Source: Lysobacter sp. CFH 32150
Lineage (GTDB): Bacteria > Pseudomonadota > Gammaproteobacteria > Xanthomonadales > Xanthomonadaceae
Assembly (NCBI RefSeq): GCF_022758295.1
Contig: NZ_JALDWJ010000003.1
Location: forward strand, 124,001-188,000
Length of the DNA stretch: 64,000 bases
Direction of reading: 5' to 3'
In this document: piece by piece, positions 27,513 through 37,517 of the stretch
Layout: each line of letters begins with the position of its first letter
Position numbering within the stretch: the first letter of the stretch is position 1
Notes under the pieces: generated by a model
The model's input: only the letters and a program-made list of their open reading frames with translations
Told to the model about the DNA's origin: nothing
Database searches by the model: none
Program-made: the position numbers and the translations under genes

Positions 27513-27537
27513 CGAAGCCGGCCTAGCGCCGGCTTCG
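27513..27537 (+). terminator. Hairpin after dsbC, next to the purL -10 region
   Basis: Perfect 10-base arms (CGAAGCCGGC and GCCGGCTTCG) surround a 5-base loop. There is no T-run; a TACAAT -10-like box (27539-27544), suited to purL, follows directly. Confidence 0.5.
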
Positions 27538-27575
27538 CTACAATAGCGGGCCCGTTCTACACGGTTCCCCCGGAC

Positions 27576-30500
27576 ATGATCGTCCTCGAGGGCCAATCGG
27601 CCCTGTCGCCGTTCCGCCGCGAGCGGCTCGAAACCCGCTTGCGGGCTGTTTCTCCCGAGTTGCGCATCACTGGCGCCTGGTTCACCTACTGGGTGGAGCC
27701 GGAGCCGGGTGCGCGTCCCGATGGCACGACGTTGCAGCGCATCCTGCAGGCGTCCGACGCCGCGCAGCCGCTCGCCGCGAGCGCAGTTTCGCGCTACGTG
27801 CTGCCGCGGCTGGGCACGATCTCGCCCTGGGCCAGCAAGGCCACCGAGCTGCTGCATGGCGCCGGCTTGCCGGTAAAGCGCGTCGAGCGCGGCACCCGCA
27901 TCGACCTGGCGGGTTGGCCGCAGGACCCGGCAACGCAGACCGCGGTCGCGAAGCTGCTGCACGACCCGATGACCCAATCGCTGTTGGCAGCCCGCGACGG
28001 CGCCGCCGCGCTGTTCACCACGCCGGCGCGCGGTGTCCTCGAACGCATTCCGCTGCCGCAGCTGGAAGCCGCCAACGCGCGCCTCGGCCTCGCCCTGGCC
28101 GATGACGAGATCGAGTACCTGCGCGACCGCTACACCGAACTCGGTCGCGATCCGCACGACGTCGAATTGATGATGTTCGCGCAGGCGAATTCCGAACACT
28201 GCCGGCACAAGATCTTCAACGCGTCGTGGACCATCGACGGGCGCGAGCAGTCGACGTCGCTGTTCAAGATGATCAAGCACACCCACGCGCAGACGCCGGA
28301 ACACACGCTGTCGGCCTATAGCGACAATGCTGCGGTGGTGGAAGGCTATGCAGCACGTCGCTTCCGTCCGGATGCGGTCACGCACGAATACCGTGCCGAA
28401 GCCGAGACGCCGAGTGCGTTCTGCATCAAGGTCGAGACCCATAACCACCCGACCGCGATCGCGCCGTTCCCGGGCGCATCCACCGGTGCCGGCGGCGAGA
28501 TCCGCGACGAAGGCGCGACCGGCCGCGGCGGCCGTCCGAAAGCCGGGCTGTGCGGCTTCAGCGTCTCGCACCTGCGCATTCCGACGCTGCCACAGCCGTG
28601 GGAAAGACAGCGCGCGCTGAATCCCCGCATGGCGCCGGCGCTGGAAATCATGCTCGACGGTCCGCTCGGCGCGGCGGCGTTCAACAACGAATTCGGTCGT
28701 CCCAACCTCAACGGTTATTTCCGCAGCTTCGAACTCAATGAAGGCGACGCACTCGCGCGCGCCTACGACAAGCCGATCATGCTCGCCGGCGGCCTCGGCG
28801 CCGTCGATCGACCGCTGGTCGAGAAGAAGCTGCTCTCCGCGGGCGATGCGGTGATCGTGCTCGGTGGCCCGGCGATGCTGATCGGCCTCGGCGGCGGTGC
28901 GGCCAGCTCGGTCGCTTCCGGCGACAGCGCGGAAGACCTCGATTTCGCTTCCGTGCAGCGCGACAACCCGGAAATGGAGCGGCGTGCGCAGGAAGTGATC
29001 GACCGCTGCGTCGCGCTGGCCGAACGCAATCCGATTTTGTCGGTGCACGACGTCGGCGCCGGCGGCTTGTCGAATGCGATTCCCGAGTTGCTGCACGACT
29101 CCGGCGTCGGCGGCGTGATCGATCTCGACCGGGTCCCCAGCGACGATCCTTCGTTGTCGCCGATGCAGCTGTGGTGCAACGAATCGCAGGAACGCTACGT
29201 GCTCGGTCTGCCGCAGGACCGCGTCGGTGAATTCGCCGCGATCTGTTTACGCGAACGTTGTCCGTTCGCGGTGGTGGGCACGGCGACGGCGGAAGAGCGC
29301 CTGGTCGTCGGCTATGGCGCGACGATGGAAAGCGTCTACGGCGGCGACGCTGCTCTTTCCCTTCTCCCCCCGGGAGAAGGTGCCCGTAGGGCGGATGAGG
29401 GCACGCAGCACCTCAATGTCACCGCTTCGCCGAACCCTCACCCCAACCCGCACCCCGGCCCAAGTGCTCAGCACTTGGGCGTTCACGAGCGCGCGGATCA
29501 GTGGTCCGCAAGCGCGCTCGCTCACCCCGCGGGGAGAGGGGCTCAAAGCTTCGCCATCGATTTGCCGATGGACGTGCTGTTCGGCAAGCCGCCGAAAATG
29601 CACCGCGACACCTCGCATCCGCCGGCACCGCGCTGGCCGGAACTCGCCACCGCCGCGCTCGATCTGCGCCAGGCCGGCCTGCGCGTGCTCGCGCATCCAA
29701 CCGTGGCGGCGAAATCCTTCCTCATCACCATCGGCGATCGCACCGTCGGTGGTTTGACCGCTCGCGACCAGATGGTCGGCCCCTGGCAGCTCCCCGTTGC
29801 CGATTGCGCGATCACGCTGTCCGACTTCAACGGCTACGTCGGCGAAGCGATGGCGATCGGCGAACGCACGCCGCTCGCACTGCTCGACGCCGCCGCCGCC
29901 GCGCGCATGGCAGTAGGCGAGGCGATCACCAACCTCTGCGCCGCACCGGTCGAGACCCTGCACCGGATCAAGCTGTCGGCGAACTGGATGGCCGCCGCCG
30001 GCCACGCCGGCGAAGACGCACGCCTGTTCGATGCGGTGAAAGCTGTGGGCATGGAACTGTGCCCGGAACTCGACCTCAGCATCCCGGTCGGCAAGGACTC
30101 GTTGTCGATGCAGGCGCAATGGTCGACGGACGGCGTGGCGCAGAAATCGGTGTCGCCGGTGTCGCTCATCGTCACCGCCTTCGCACCGGTGGTCGACACG
30201 CGCGCGCAACTGACGCCGCTGCTGGCGCGCGACACCGATAGCGAGCTGTGGCTAATCGGCCTGGGTGCCGGCAAGCAGCGTCTCGGCGGCTCGATCCTGG
30301 CGCAATGCCATCCCGAAGCGGCTGGCAACAGCGCGCTACCCGCATTCGCTGGCGACGTGCCCGACCTCGACGATCCGCAACGTCTGCGCGCGTTCTTCGA
30401 ACTGATCCGCGACGCCCGCGAAGCCGGTTTGTTGCGCGCCTACCACGACCGTTCCGACGGCGGCGCGTTTGCAGCGATGTGCGAGATGGCCTTCGCTTCG

Positions 30501-31700
30501 CACCTCGGTCTCGACATCAGCCTCGATGGCTGGGGCGAGGATCGCAGTGACGACGTGTATCGCACCCTGTTCAACGAAGAGCTCGGCGCGGTAGTGCAGA
30601 TCACCGCCGAGGATCGCGCCGAATTCGCCGACCTGGTCGCGAGCCACGGCCTGATCGATTGCGCGCAACGCATCGCCAGGCCGACCACGGCGCCGACGAT
30701 TCGCGTGCTCGACGGTGGCGACACCCTGGTCGAGTGGCGTTGGGAAGAGCTGTTCGATGCGTGGTGGTCGGTGACCCATGCAATGCAGAAGCTGCGCGAC
30801 AACCCCGAAGGCGCTGATGAGGAGCGTGCCGCGGCGCGCGACTTCAACGCTCCCGGACTGAAGCCGAAGCTCACGTTCGACGCCAACGATGATATTGCCG
30901 CGCCGTACATCAACACCGGCGTGCGTCCGAAGGTGGCGATCCTGCGCGAGCAGGGCGTCAACAGCCAGGTCGAAACCGCGTTCGCGTTCGACCGCGCCGG
31001 CTTCGATGCTTTCGACGTGCACATGAGCGACCTGATCAGCGGTCGCTTCACCCTCGACCAGTTCAAGGGCATCGTCGCCTGCGGTGGCTTCAGTTACGGC
31101 GACGTGCTCGGTGCCGGCCGCGGCTGGGCGACTTCCATCCTCGAACGCAGCGCGTTGCGCGATGCCTTCGCCACGTTCTTCAACCGCGACGACAGCTTCG
31201 CGCTCGGTGTCTGCAACGGCTGCCAGATGATGTCGCAGCTCAAGACGCTGATTCCCGGGGCCGAGCACTGGCCGCAGTTCCTGCGCAACCGCAGCGAGCA
31301 GTACGAAGGGCGCCTGGCGCTACTGGAAGTCTTCGAATCGCCGTCGCTGTTCCTGCAAGGCATGGCCGGCTCGCGCATCCCGGTCGCCGTCGCGCACGGC
31401 GAAGGCCGCGCCTCTTTCGATGATGCTGATGACCAGGCCAGGGCCACCATCGCCCTGCGCTACATCAACGGCGATGGCAGCCTCGCGAGCAGTTACCCGG
31501 CCAACCCGAACGGCTCCACCGCCGCCATCGCAGGACTTACCTCACGCGACGGTCGCACCACCATCCTGATGCCGCACCCGGAGCGCACGCTCCGCGCCGC
31601 CAACTTCAGCTGGTCGCCACGCGAGTGGCAGGGCCCGCTGTCATCGGGCGATTCGCCGTGGCAGCGCATGTTCCGCAATGCCCGGGCGTGGGTGGGGTAA
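27576..31700 (+). CDS. purL: Phosphoribosylformylglycinamidine synthase
   Basis: This large single-chain FGAM synthase of purine synthesis has 1374 residues against 1295 in E. coli. The synthase domains carry [37 protein letters not shown] and GSILAQC. The C-terminal glutaminase has VCNGCQMM with the catalytic Cys, VAHGEGR and MPHPERT. Residues about 594-656 (after ESVYGGDAA and before [13 protein letters not shown]) are low-complexity and are encoded by a palindromic repeat inserted in frame. All recognised catalytic parts lie outside the insertion, so the enzyme is probably active. Confidence 0.95.
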   Translation: MIVLEGQSALSPFRRERLETRLRAVSPELRITGAWFTYWVEPEPGARPDGTTLQRILQASDAAQPLAASAVSRYVLPRLGTISPWASKATELLHGAGLPVKRVERGTRIDLAGWPQDPATQTAVAKLLHDPMTQSLLAARDGAAALFTTPARGVLERIPLPQLEAANARLGLALADDEIEYLRDRYTELGRDPHDVELMMFAQANSEHCRHKIFNASWTIDGREQSTSLFKMIKHTHAQTPEHTLSAYSDNAAVVEGYAARRFRPDAVTHEYRAEAETPSAFCIKVETHNHPTAIAPFPGASTGAGGEIRDEGATGRGGRPKAGLCGFSVSHLRIPTLPQPWERQRALNPRMAPALEIMLDGPLGAAAFNNEFGRPNLNGYFRSFELNEGDALARAYDKPIMLAGGLGAVDRPLVEKKLLSAGDAVIVLGGPAMLIGLGGGAASSVASGDSAEDLDFASVQRDNPEMERRAQEVIDRCVALAERNPILSVHDVGAGGLSNAIPELLHDSGVGGVIDLDRVPSDDPSLSPMQLWCNESQERYVLGLPQDRVGEFAAICLRERCPFAVVGTATAEERLVVGYGATMESVYGGDAALSLLPPGEGARRADEGTQHLNVTASPNPHPNPHPGPSAQHLGVHERADQWSASALAHPAGRGAQSFAIDLPMDVLFGKPPKMHRDTSHPPAPRWPELATAALDLRQAGLRVLAHPTVAAKSFLITIGDRTVGGLTARDQMVGPWQLPVADCAITLSDFNGYVGEAMAIGERTPLALLDAAAAARMAVGEAITNLCAAPVETLHRIKLSANWMAAAGHAGEDARLFDAVKAVGMELCPELDLSIPVGKDSLSMQAQWSTDGVAQKSVSPVSLIVTAFAPVVDTRAQLTPLLARDTDSELWLIGLGAGKQRLGGSILAQCHPEAAGNSALPAFAGDVPDLDDPQRLRAFFELIRDAREAGLLRAYHDRSDGGAFAAMCEMAFASHLGLDISLDGWGEDRSDDVYRTLFNEELGAVVQITAEDRAEFADLVASHGLIDCAQRIARPTTAPTIRVLDGGDTLVEWRWEELFDAWWSVTHAMQKLRDNPEGADEERAAARDFNAPGLKPKLTFDANDDIAAPYINTGVRPKVAILREQGVNSQVETAFAFDRAGFDAFDVHMSDLISGRFTLDQFKGIVACGGFSYGDVLGAGRGWATSILERSALRDAFATFFNRDDSFALGVCNGCQMMSQLKTLIPGAEHWPQFLRNRSEQYEGRLALLEVFESPSLFLQGMAGSRIPVAVAHGEGRASFDDADDQARATIALRYINGDGSLASSYPANPNGSTAAIAGLTSRDGRTTILMPHPERTLRAANFSWSPREWQGPLSSGDSPWQRMFRNARAWVG
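29355..29543 (+). repeat. Composite palindromic repeat inserted in frame within purL
   Basis: The segment holds three hairpins: CCTTCTCCC/GGGAGAAGG around 29360-29380, CCCAAGTGCT/AGCACTTGGG at 29459-29479, and a long GAGCGCGCGGA arm pair at 29487-29519. It also carries GTGCCCGTAGGGCGGATGAG and CCCTCACCCC, hallmarks of a widespread intergenic repeat of Xanthomonadales, and ends with CGGGGAGAGGGGCT. It keeps the reading frame and adds about 60 residues rich in Pro, His, Ala and Gly. Confidence 0.82.
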
Positions 31701-31740
31701 TGGCGTCGTTGGACTGACGATTTCAAGGAAGGAATTCATC

Positions 31741-32385
31741 TTGCTACGCCATATCCTCATCACCACCTGCCTTTTTGTGGGCATGTCCACCGCATGGTCG
31801 AGCGAGCCAGGTCATGCGCTTTACGACCACGAGGATCCGGCGGCTTTCTATTTGCAGGCCCCACCAGGCGGCAAGGCTGGTCTTCGCAAAGCAATCAATG
31901 CGTCGTTGCAGCGTGATCCCAGGAATGTCGCTGCCCTGGTGCAGCGTGCATACGACTTCAAGGACAGGGGCGACTTGCCGCGCGCGGTGCGCGATTTCGA
32001 CGCTGCATTGACGGCGGCCGAGCCAGGCAGCGCCAATGAGCGGCATGTGTTGTGGTCGCGTGGCTGGGTGCATTACGACCTTGGTGATGCGGCCGCAGCG
32101 CTACGTGATTGGCAACGTGCAGCGGAATTGCACAAGGGGCGGCCGCGCTGGGTGACATATAGCTATGCCCTGGCGTACGGAACGATGGGCCAGATGGGAC
32201 AGGCCATCGGCTGGTACGACGCGGCCGTCGCCGCCATGCCCGAATGGGGAAGCGAAGCCGGGTTCGCTGAGCGCACCAAGCATTGGCGGGATGCGCAACG
32301 TTCTGAATTACGCGTGGTTTTCGAGGCTTGGCAGGTAAATGTCGCGGCCGGTACATCGTCGGTTCCAGCGCAGGCGGCCGACTGA
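31741..32385 (+). CDS. Secreted TPR-like protein of unknown role
   Basis: This 214-residue protein starts at TTG 31741, placed eight bases after a strong AAGGAAGG site. That start gives a signal peptide (MLRHILITTCLFVGMSTAWS). At least two TPR-like units follow, with NVAALVQRAYDFKDRGDLPRAVRDFDAAL and VLWSRGWVHYDLGDAAAALRDWQRAAEL at about residues 57-130, and a third weaker one after. TPR proteins mediate protein contacts. It lies between purL and gspE; whether it serves secretion is not known. Confidence 0.72.
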   Translation: MLRHILITTCLFVGMSTAWSSEPGHALYDHEDPAAFYLQAPPGGKAGLRKAINASLQRDPRNVAALVQRAYDFKDRGDLPRAVRDFDAALTAAEPGSANERHVLWSRGWVHYDLGDAAAALRDWQRAAELHKGRPRWVTYSYALAYGTMGQMGQAIGWYDAAVAAMPEWGSEAGFAERTKHWRDAQRSELRVVFEAWQVNVAAGTSSVPAQAAD

Positions 32386-32517
32386 ACCCAGCGTATGTTC
32401 AGGAATGCACCGCTTCGTGAACTGAGGCCCCTCCGCGCAGCCGATCACGTTATCTGACCTGATAAAGTCGGACTCCCAGCCACGGAGGGCCGGCCTTGCC
32501 CTCCGACAGGCTCAGGT

Positions 32518-34269
32518 ATGAGCGGAGTCAGATCAGCCGTGAACGCAGTCGTCAACGACATTGCCGGTAGCAGCGATGGCATCGAGGCCAGTGCCGACGA
32601 GCGCATCGTCGCCGCGCTACTGGAAAAAGGTCGGTTGAAGGATGCCGACCTTGCCCGCGCGCGCCGCTTGCAGGAGGAAACTGGCGGCAGTCTGCTGACG
32701 CTGCTGGCCCGACTCGGCCTGGTCTCCGAACGCGACCATGCCGAAACCGCCGCCACCGTGCTCGGCCTGCCGCTGGTCAGTGCCAAGGACGCGCCGGAAT
32801 TGCCGCCGGAATCGGTGGCGCTGGCACCCAAGTTCATGAAGCAGTTCCACGTCGTCCCGGTCGGCGAGTCCGCGACCCACCTCGACGTGCTGATCGCCGA
32901 TCCGCAGGACGTGTATGCACTCGACGCGGTGCGGTTGGCGACTGGTCGTGAAGTGCGGCCGCAGATTGCGCTGCGTTCGGAGATCGACGACCTGATCGAA
33001 CGCTGGCACGGTCAGGGCCGCAGCGCGATGGGCGCGATCGTCGAGACTGCCGAAGGCGAGAGCGGCGACATGGATGATGTCGAGCATCTGCGCGACCTCG
33101 CCTCGGAAGCGCCGGTCATCCGCCTGGTGAACCTGATCATCCAGCGCGCGGTCGAGCTGCGCGCCTCCGACATCCACATCGAGCCCTTCGAGAACCGGCT
33201 CAAGGTGCGCTACCGCATCGATGGCGTGCTCGAGGAAGGCGAAAGCCCACCACAGAACCTGACTGCGGCGATCATCAGCCGCGTCAAGATCATGGCGAAG
33301 TTGAACATCGCCGAACGCCGCCTGCCGCAGGACGGCCGCATCATGTTGCGCGTGCAGGGCAAGGAGTTGGACCTGCGCGTGAGCACGGTACCGACCGCGC
33401 ACGGCGAGAGCGTGGTGATGCGTCTGCTCGATCGCGAAACCGTGGTGTTCGATTTCGAGCGGCTCGGCTTCACCGATCACTTCCTGCCGCAATTCCAGAA
33501 AGTGCTGGAACAGCCGCACGGGATCCTGCTGGTCACCGGTCCCACCGGTTCCGGCAAGACCACCACGCTGTACACCGCGCTGAGCAAGCTCAACACGCCT
33601 GACGTCAAGATCATTACGGTCGAGGACCCGGTCGAATACCAGATCGAGGGCATCAACCAGATCCAGGCCAAGCCGCAGATCGGCCTCGATTTCGCCCACG
33701 CGCTGCGTTCGATCGTGCGCCAGGATCCGGACATCATCATGATCGGCGAAATGCGCGACCTCGAGACCGCGCGCATCGCCATCCAGTCCGCGCTCACCGG
33801 CCACCTGGTGCTCAGCACGCTGCACACCAACAACGCCGCCGGCGGCATCACCCGCATGCTCGACATGGGCGTCGAGGATTATTTGTTGACCTCGACCGTC
33901 AACGGCATCCTCGCGCAACGCCTGGTGCGTCGCCTCGAGCCGACGCATGCCGAGAAGTACGCGGCCTCGCCGGAGGAAATCGAGAAATTCGGCTTGCGCC
34001 GCTACCAGCCGCACGGCGAGGTCTACCTGTATCGGCCGCGGCCTTCAGCGATCGCGCCTACCGGTTACCTCGGTCGCACCACGATCATGGAATTCCTGGT
34101 GATGGACGACGAACTGCGCCGCGGCGTGATGCGCCACGCCGGCATGGGCGAACTCGAACAGCTCGCCCGCGATGCCGGCATGCGCACGATGTACGAAGAC
34201 GGCCTCGTCAAGGCATTGATGGGCGTAACGACGATCGAAGAAGTGCTGCGCGTCACCGAGGACGCCTGA
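32518..34269 (+). CDS. gspE: Type II secretion ATPase GspE (XpsE type)
   Basis: This 583-residue cytoplasmic ATPase powers pseudopilus assembly. It has an N-terminal GspE_N domain (about residues 25-170), Asp box ITVEDPVEYQ, Walker A GPTGSGKT at 341-348, His box LTGHLVLSTLHTNNA and Walker B IIMIGEMRDLETAR. The protein contains no cysteine at all, so it lacks the four-Cys metal-binding motif seen in the C-terminal domain of most GspE proteins. It is the first gene of an eleven-gene operon. A hairpin (GGAGGGC/GCCCTCC, about 32484-32503) sits in its leader. Confidence 0.95.
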   Translation: MSGVRSAVNAVVNDIAGSSDGIEASADERIVAALLEKGRLKDADLARARRLQEETGGSLLTLLARLGLVSERDHAETAATVLGLPLVSAKDAPELPPESVALAPKFMKQFHVVPVGESATHLDVLIADPQDVYALDAVRLATGREVRPQIALRSEIDDLIERWHGQGRSAMGAIVETAEGESGDMDDVEHLRDLASEAPVIRLVNLIIQRAVELRASDIHIEPFENRLKVRYRIDGVLEEGESPPQNLTAAIISRVKIMAKLNIAERRLPQDGRIMLRVQGKELDLRVSTVPTAHGESVVMRLLDRETVVFDFERLGFTDHFLPQFQKVLEQPHGILLVTGPTGSGKTTTLYTALSKLNTPDVKIITVEDPVEYQIEGINQIQAKPQIGLDFAHALRSIVRQDPDIIMIGEMRDLETARIAIQSALTGHLVLSTLHTNNAAGGITRMLDMGVEDYLLTSTVNGILAQRLVRRLEPTHAEKYAASPEEIEKFGLRRYQPHGEVYLYRPRPSAIAPTGYLGRTTIMEFLVMDDELRRGVMRHAGMGELEQLARDAGMRTMYEDGLVKALMGVTTIEEVLRVTEDA

Positions 34270-34273
34270 CCCC

Positions 34274-35491
34274 ATGCCGTTGTATCGCTATAAAGCGCTC
34301 AACACCCGCGGCGAGTTGCTCGACGGCCAGATGGAGGCTGCGAACGACAGCGAGGTGGTGCTGCGGCTGCAGGAGCAGGGCCACCTGCCGGTCGAAGCGA
34401 AACTGGCCAGCGAGGCCGGTGGCGATTCGGCGTGGCGGACGCTGTTCAAGCCCAAGCCGTTCGCCGGCGCGCGACTGGTGCAATTCACCCAGCAACTGGC
34501 GACGTTGCTGGGGGCAGGACAACCGCTGGATCGCGCACTGACGATCCTCCTTGAGTTGCCGGAAGACGAAATCGCCAAACGCACCATCGCCGACATCCGC
34601 GACTCGGTGCGCAGCGGCACCCCGCTGTCGACCGCGTTGGAGCGCCAGCACGGTACCTTCGGCAAGTTGTACGTGAACATGGTCCGTGCCGGCGAGGCCG
34701 GCGGCAGCATGCAGGAAACCCTGCAGCGGCTGGCCGATTACCTCGAACGCAGCCGCGCGCTGAAAGGCCGCGTCATCAACGCGCTGATCTACCCGGCGAT
34801 CTTGTTGGTGATGGTCGGGTTGTCGCTGTTGTTCCTGTTGGGCTACGTGGTGCCGCAGTTCGCGGCGATGTACGACAGCCTCGACGCCGAATTGCCGTTC
34901 TTCTCGCGCATCGTGCTCGGCCTCGGCCTGTTCGTGCGCGACTGGTGGATCGTGTTGATCGTGATTCCAGCGCTGGCGGCCTGGTGGTTCGACCGCAAGC
35001 TGCGCGATCCGGAAGTCCGCGCGCGCTTCGATGAATGGCTGCTGCGGCAGAAGTTCGCCGGCCCGCTGGTCGCCAAGCTGGAAACCGCGCGGCTGGCGCG
35101 CACCCTCGGCACCCTGCTCAAGAACGGGGTGCCGCTGCTGACTGCGCTCGGCATCGGCAAGAACGTGCTCGGGAACCGAATGCTGGCCGCCGATGTCGAA
35201 GCTGCGGGCGACGACGTGAAGAACGGCGTCGGCCTGTCGACCGCGCTGGCCAAGGGCAAACGCTTCCCGCGGCTGGCGTTGCAGATGATCCAGGTCGGCG
35301 AGGAGTCCGGCGCGCTCGACACCATGTTGCTGAAGACCGCGGACACGTTCGAGCACGAAACCGGCATGGCACTGGACCGGATGCTGGCCGCGCTGGTGCC
35401 GGTGGTCACGATGCTGCTGGCAGGCGTGGTCATGCTCGTGATCCTCGCCGTGCTGACCCCGATTTACGACCTTACCAACGTCATAGGCTGA
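34274..35491 (+). CDS. gspF: Type II secretion inner membrane platform protein GspF
   Basis: This 405-residue protein has two similar cytoplasmic domains, each ending in the family line (FTQQLATLLGAGQPLDRAL and ARLARTLGTLLKNGVPLLTAL). Three membrane helices lie at about residues 170-195, 215-240 and 375-400. It anchors the ATPase and pseudopilus assembly platform. It starts four bases after the gspE stop. Confidence 0.95.
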   Translation: MPLYRYKALNTRGELLDGQMEAANDSEVVLRLQEQGHLPVEAKLASEAGGDSAWRTLFKPKPFAGARLVQFTQQLATLLGAGQPLDRALTILLELPEDEIAKRTIADIRDSVRSGTPLSTALERQHGTFGKLYVNMVRAGEAGGSMQETLQRLADYLERSRALKGRVINALIYPAILLVMVGLSLLFLLGYVVPQFAAMYDSLDAELPFFSRIVLGLGLFVRDWWIVLIVIPALAAWWFDRKLRDPEVRARFDEWLLRQKFAGPLVAKLETARLARTLGTLLKNGVPLLTALGIGKNVLGNRMLAADVEAAGDDVKNGVGLSTALAKGKRFPRLALQMIQVGEESGALDTMLLKTADTFEHETGMALDRMLAALVPVVTMLLAGVVMLVILAVLTPIYDLTNVIG

Positions 35492-35494
35492 TCG

Positions 35495-35932
35495 ATGAAA
35501 CTTTCCAATCACAGCATGCGCATTACGCGTTCGCCGGCACGGTCGGCTCAGACCGGTTTCAGCCTCATCGAGATCATCCTGGTCGTGGTGCTGATCGGCG
35601 GTATCGTCGCCTTCGCCGCGACGCGCATCCTCGGCGGCGGCGATCGCGCCAAGGCCAACCTCGCCAAGTCGCAGGTGCAGACGCTGGCCGAAAAGGTGCA
35701 GCAGTTCGAGATGGATACCGGAACCCTGCCGAACTCGCTCGATGACCTGGTCGACAGCAGTGCCGCAGGCTGGCTCGGCCCGTATGCGAAAGCGGCCGAA
35801 CTGAAGGACCCCTGGAACCATCCGTTCGAGTACCACATGCCGGGCGACAACCAGGCGTTCGACCTGATCAGCTACGGCAAGGACGGCAAGGCTGGCGGCA
35901 CCAGCGTCGATGCCGACATCAAGTACGAGTAA
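35495..35932 (+). CDS. gspG: Major pseudopilin GspG
   Basis: This 145-residue major subunit of the type II pseudopilus has the prepilin peptidase site G21/F22-S-L-I-E, with Glu at +5 of the mature protein, followed by the hydrophobic stem helix. The C-terminal part carries GYGKDGKAGG-like residues (ISYGKDGKAGGTSVDADIKYE) near the calcium-binding loop known in GspG. The leader of 21 residues is long for the family. Confidence 0.95.
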   Translation: MKLSNHSMRITRSPARSAQTGFSLIEIILVVVLIGGIVAFAATRILGGGDRAKANLAKSQVQTLAEKVQQFEMDTGTLPNSLDDLVDSSAAGWLGPYAKAAELKDPWNHPFEYHMPGDNQAFDLISYGKDGKAGGTSVDADIKYE

Positions 35933-35935
35933 ACG

Positions 35936-36427
35936 ATGAACGCTGCCGGACGCCGCGGCGCGAGCCGGGCAAGAGCCGGCCGGGCGTCTGGCTTTTCCCT
36001 GCTGGAAATACTGCTGGTGATGGCGATCCTCGTCATCGCCAGCCTGCTCGCGGCCGCGGCGATGACCGGCGGCTTCGACGGCATGCGCCTGCGCTCGAGT
36101 GCGAAGGAAATCACCGCGCAGCTGCGCTACACCCGCATGCAGGCGATCGCGACCGGTCGCGCGCAACGTTTCACCATCGATCCGCGCGCACACGGCTGGA
36201 CCGCGCCGAACGACCGCAATGGCGAAATCCCCAAGCAACTCGCGATTGCCTTCATCGGTGCGCGCGAGGTGCAGCCCCGCGAAGGCGAGGGCGCGATCGT
36301 GTTCTTCGCCGATGGTGCTTCCACCGGCGGGCGTGTGCAGCTCAGCGTCAAACGCGCTGCGTGGAATGTCGATGTGAAGTGGCTGACCGGCGAGGTGCGC
36401 CTCACCCGTGGGGAGGCCGCGCAATGA
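35936..36427 (+). CDS. gspH: Minor pseudopilin GspH
   Basis: This 163-residue protein has a prepilin site G19/FSLLE and stem helix. The globular part carries AKEITAQLRYTRMQAIATGRAQRFTID, typical of GspH/FimT. Its last four bases overlap gspI as ATGA. Confidence 0.9.
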   Translation: MNAAGRRGASRARAGRASGFSLLEILLVMAILVIASLLAAAAMTGGFDGMRLRSSAKEITAQLRYTRMQAIATGRAQRFTIDPRAHGWTAPNDRNGEIPKQLAIAFIGAREVQPREGEGAIVFFADGASTGGRVQLSVKRAAWNVDVKWLTGEVRLTRGEAAQ

Positions 36428-36879
36428 AACACCAGCGCGGTTACACGCCACCGCGCGGCGAGCGCGGTTACACGCTCATCGAAGTGATCGTCGCGTTCGC
36501 CGTGCTCGCGCTGGCGCTGACCTTGCTGCTCGGCATCCTGTCGGGCGCGACCAAGCAAGTGCGCTGGGCCGACGAGGCCGGGCGTGCGGCGTTGCACGCG
36601 CAATCACTGCTCGACCAGACCGGTGTCGGCGAAGCCTTGCAACCCGGGCACGAAGAAGGCGAGTTCGAAGAAGGGCGCTATCGCTGGTCGCTCGCAGTCG
36701 AACCGTATCGCGATCCTTCCGCGCAACAGGGCCCGCAACCGGTCGATCCCGGCGCGCCACAACTGCTGCGCCTGGAATTGCTGGTGCAGTGGGGCGAGGG
36801 CGGCCCACGCCAGCGCCTGCAGCTGCAGTCGTTGCGCCTCGTGCGCCCGGATGCGACGCAAGGGCAGGCGCCGTTATGA
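36424..36879 (+). CDS. gspI: Minor pseudopilin GspI
   Basis: This 151-residue protein has a prepilin site at G15/YTLIE followed by VIVAFAVLALALTLLLGIL. GspI forms the pseudopilus tip with GspJ and GspK. It overlaps both neighbours by ATGA, and so must be translated in step with them. Confidence 0.88.
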   Translation: MKHQRGYTPPRGERGYTLIEVIVAFAVLALALTLLLGILSGATKQVRWADEAGRAALHAQSLLDQTGVGEALQPGHEEGEFEEGRYRWSLAVEPYRDPSAQQGPQPVDPGAPQLLRLELLVQWGEGGPRQRLQLQSLRLVRPDATQGQAPL

Positions 36880-37517
36880 GGCGCGCACGCGGCTTTACGC
36901 TCATCGAAGTGTTGCTGGCGACGGTACTGCTCGCCACCGCGCTCGCGCTCGCGTTCGCCACCTTGCGTGCGGCGACTGCCACCGCGCAGCGAGGCGAGGC
37001 CATCGCGCAACGCAGCGAACGCATGCGCGCGGTCGAATTGTTCCTGCGTCGCAGGCTCGCGGGGGCCCGTCCGATTGCGTTTGAGCTGGACCAGGAGACC
37101 GGCACGCCTTCGCGCTTCCTAGGCGAACCCGACCGCGTCCGCTTCGTTGCCGACCTGCCGGATTACCTCGGCCGCGGCGGTCCCTACCTGCACGACATCA
37201 GCGTGGTCGACGGCGACGGCGGCAAGCAGTTGGACGTCACTTTCGCGATGGTCCTGGCTGGCGAAACCGTCGAGGAGCAGGACGAACGCCCACCGGAACA
37301 GCTAGTCACGCGATTGGAGTCGGCACAGTTCCGCTATCGCAGCTTGGACGCCGACGGCCGTCTCGGCGAATGGCAGGAGGAGTGGACGCAGGGCGATCGC
37401 CTGCCGCTGCAGGTCGAGATCACCCTGCGCGACCAGGATGGCCGCGACTGGCCGCCGCTGATCGTCGCGCTGCCGCTGGCCGGCAGTTACAGCGGCATGG
37501 TCGGAGAGTTGCCATGA
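36876..37517 (+). CDS. gspJ: Minor pseudopilin GspJ
   Basis: This 213-residue protein has a very short leader, [11 protein letters not shown], and the stem helix [19 protein letters not shown]. The tip-complex globular region ([15 protein letters not shown] onward) fits GspJ. It overlaps gspI and gspK by ATGA. Confidence 0.9.
   Translation: MRRARGFTLIEVLLATVLLATALALAFATLRAATATAQRGEAIAQRSERMRAVELFLRRRLAGARPIAFELDQETGTPSRFLGEPDRVRFVADLPDYLGRGGPYLHDISVVDGDGGKQLDVTFAMVLAGETVEEQDERPPEQLVTRLESAQFRYRSLDADGRLGEWQEEWTQGDRLPLQVEITLRDQDGRDWPPLIVALPLAGSYSGMVGELP

Noticed and set aside
27186-29096. Long open frame of over 600 codons on the minus strand opposite purL
   Set aside because: It is a GC-rich shadow of the purL coding phase with no recognisable domain and no ribosome site, and lies fully inside a confident gene.
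32484-32503. Terminator before gspE
   Set aside because: The GGAGGGC/GCCCTCC stem has no T-run and sits in the gspE leader, so it is noted only as a leader hairpin.
34253-36451. Open frame of over 700 codons on the minus strand opposite gspF to gspH
   Set aside because: His/Arg/Gln-rich composition typical of an antisense frame; it crosses several confident genes.
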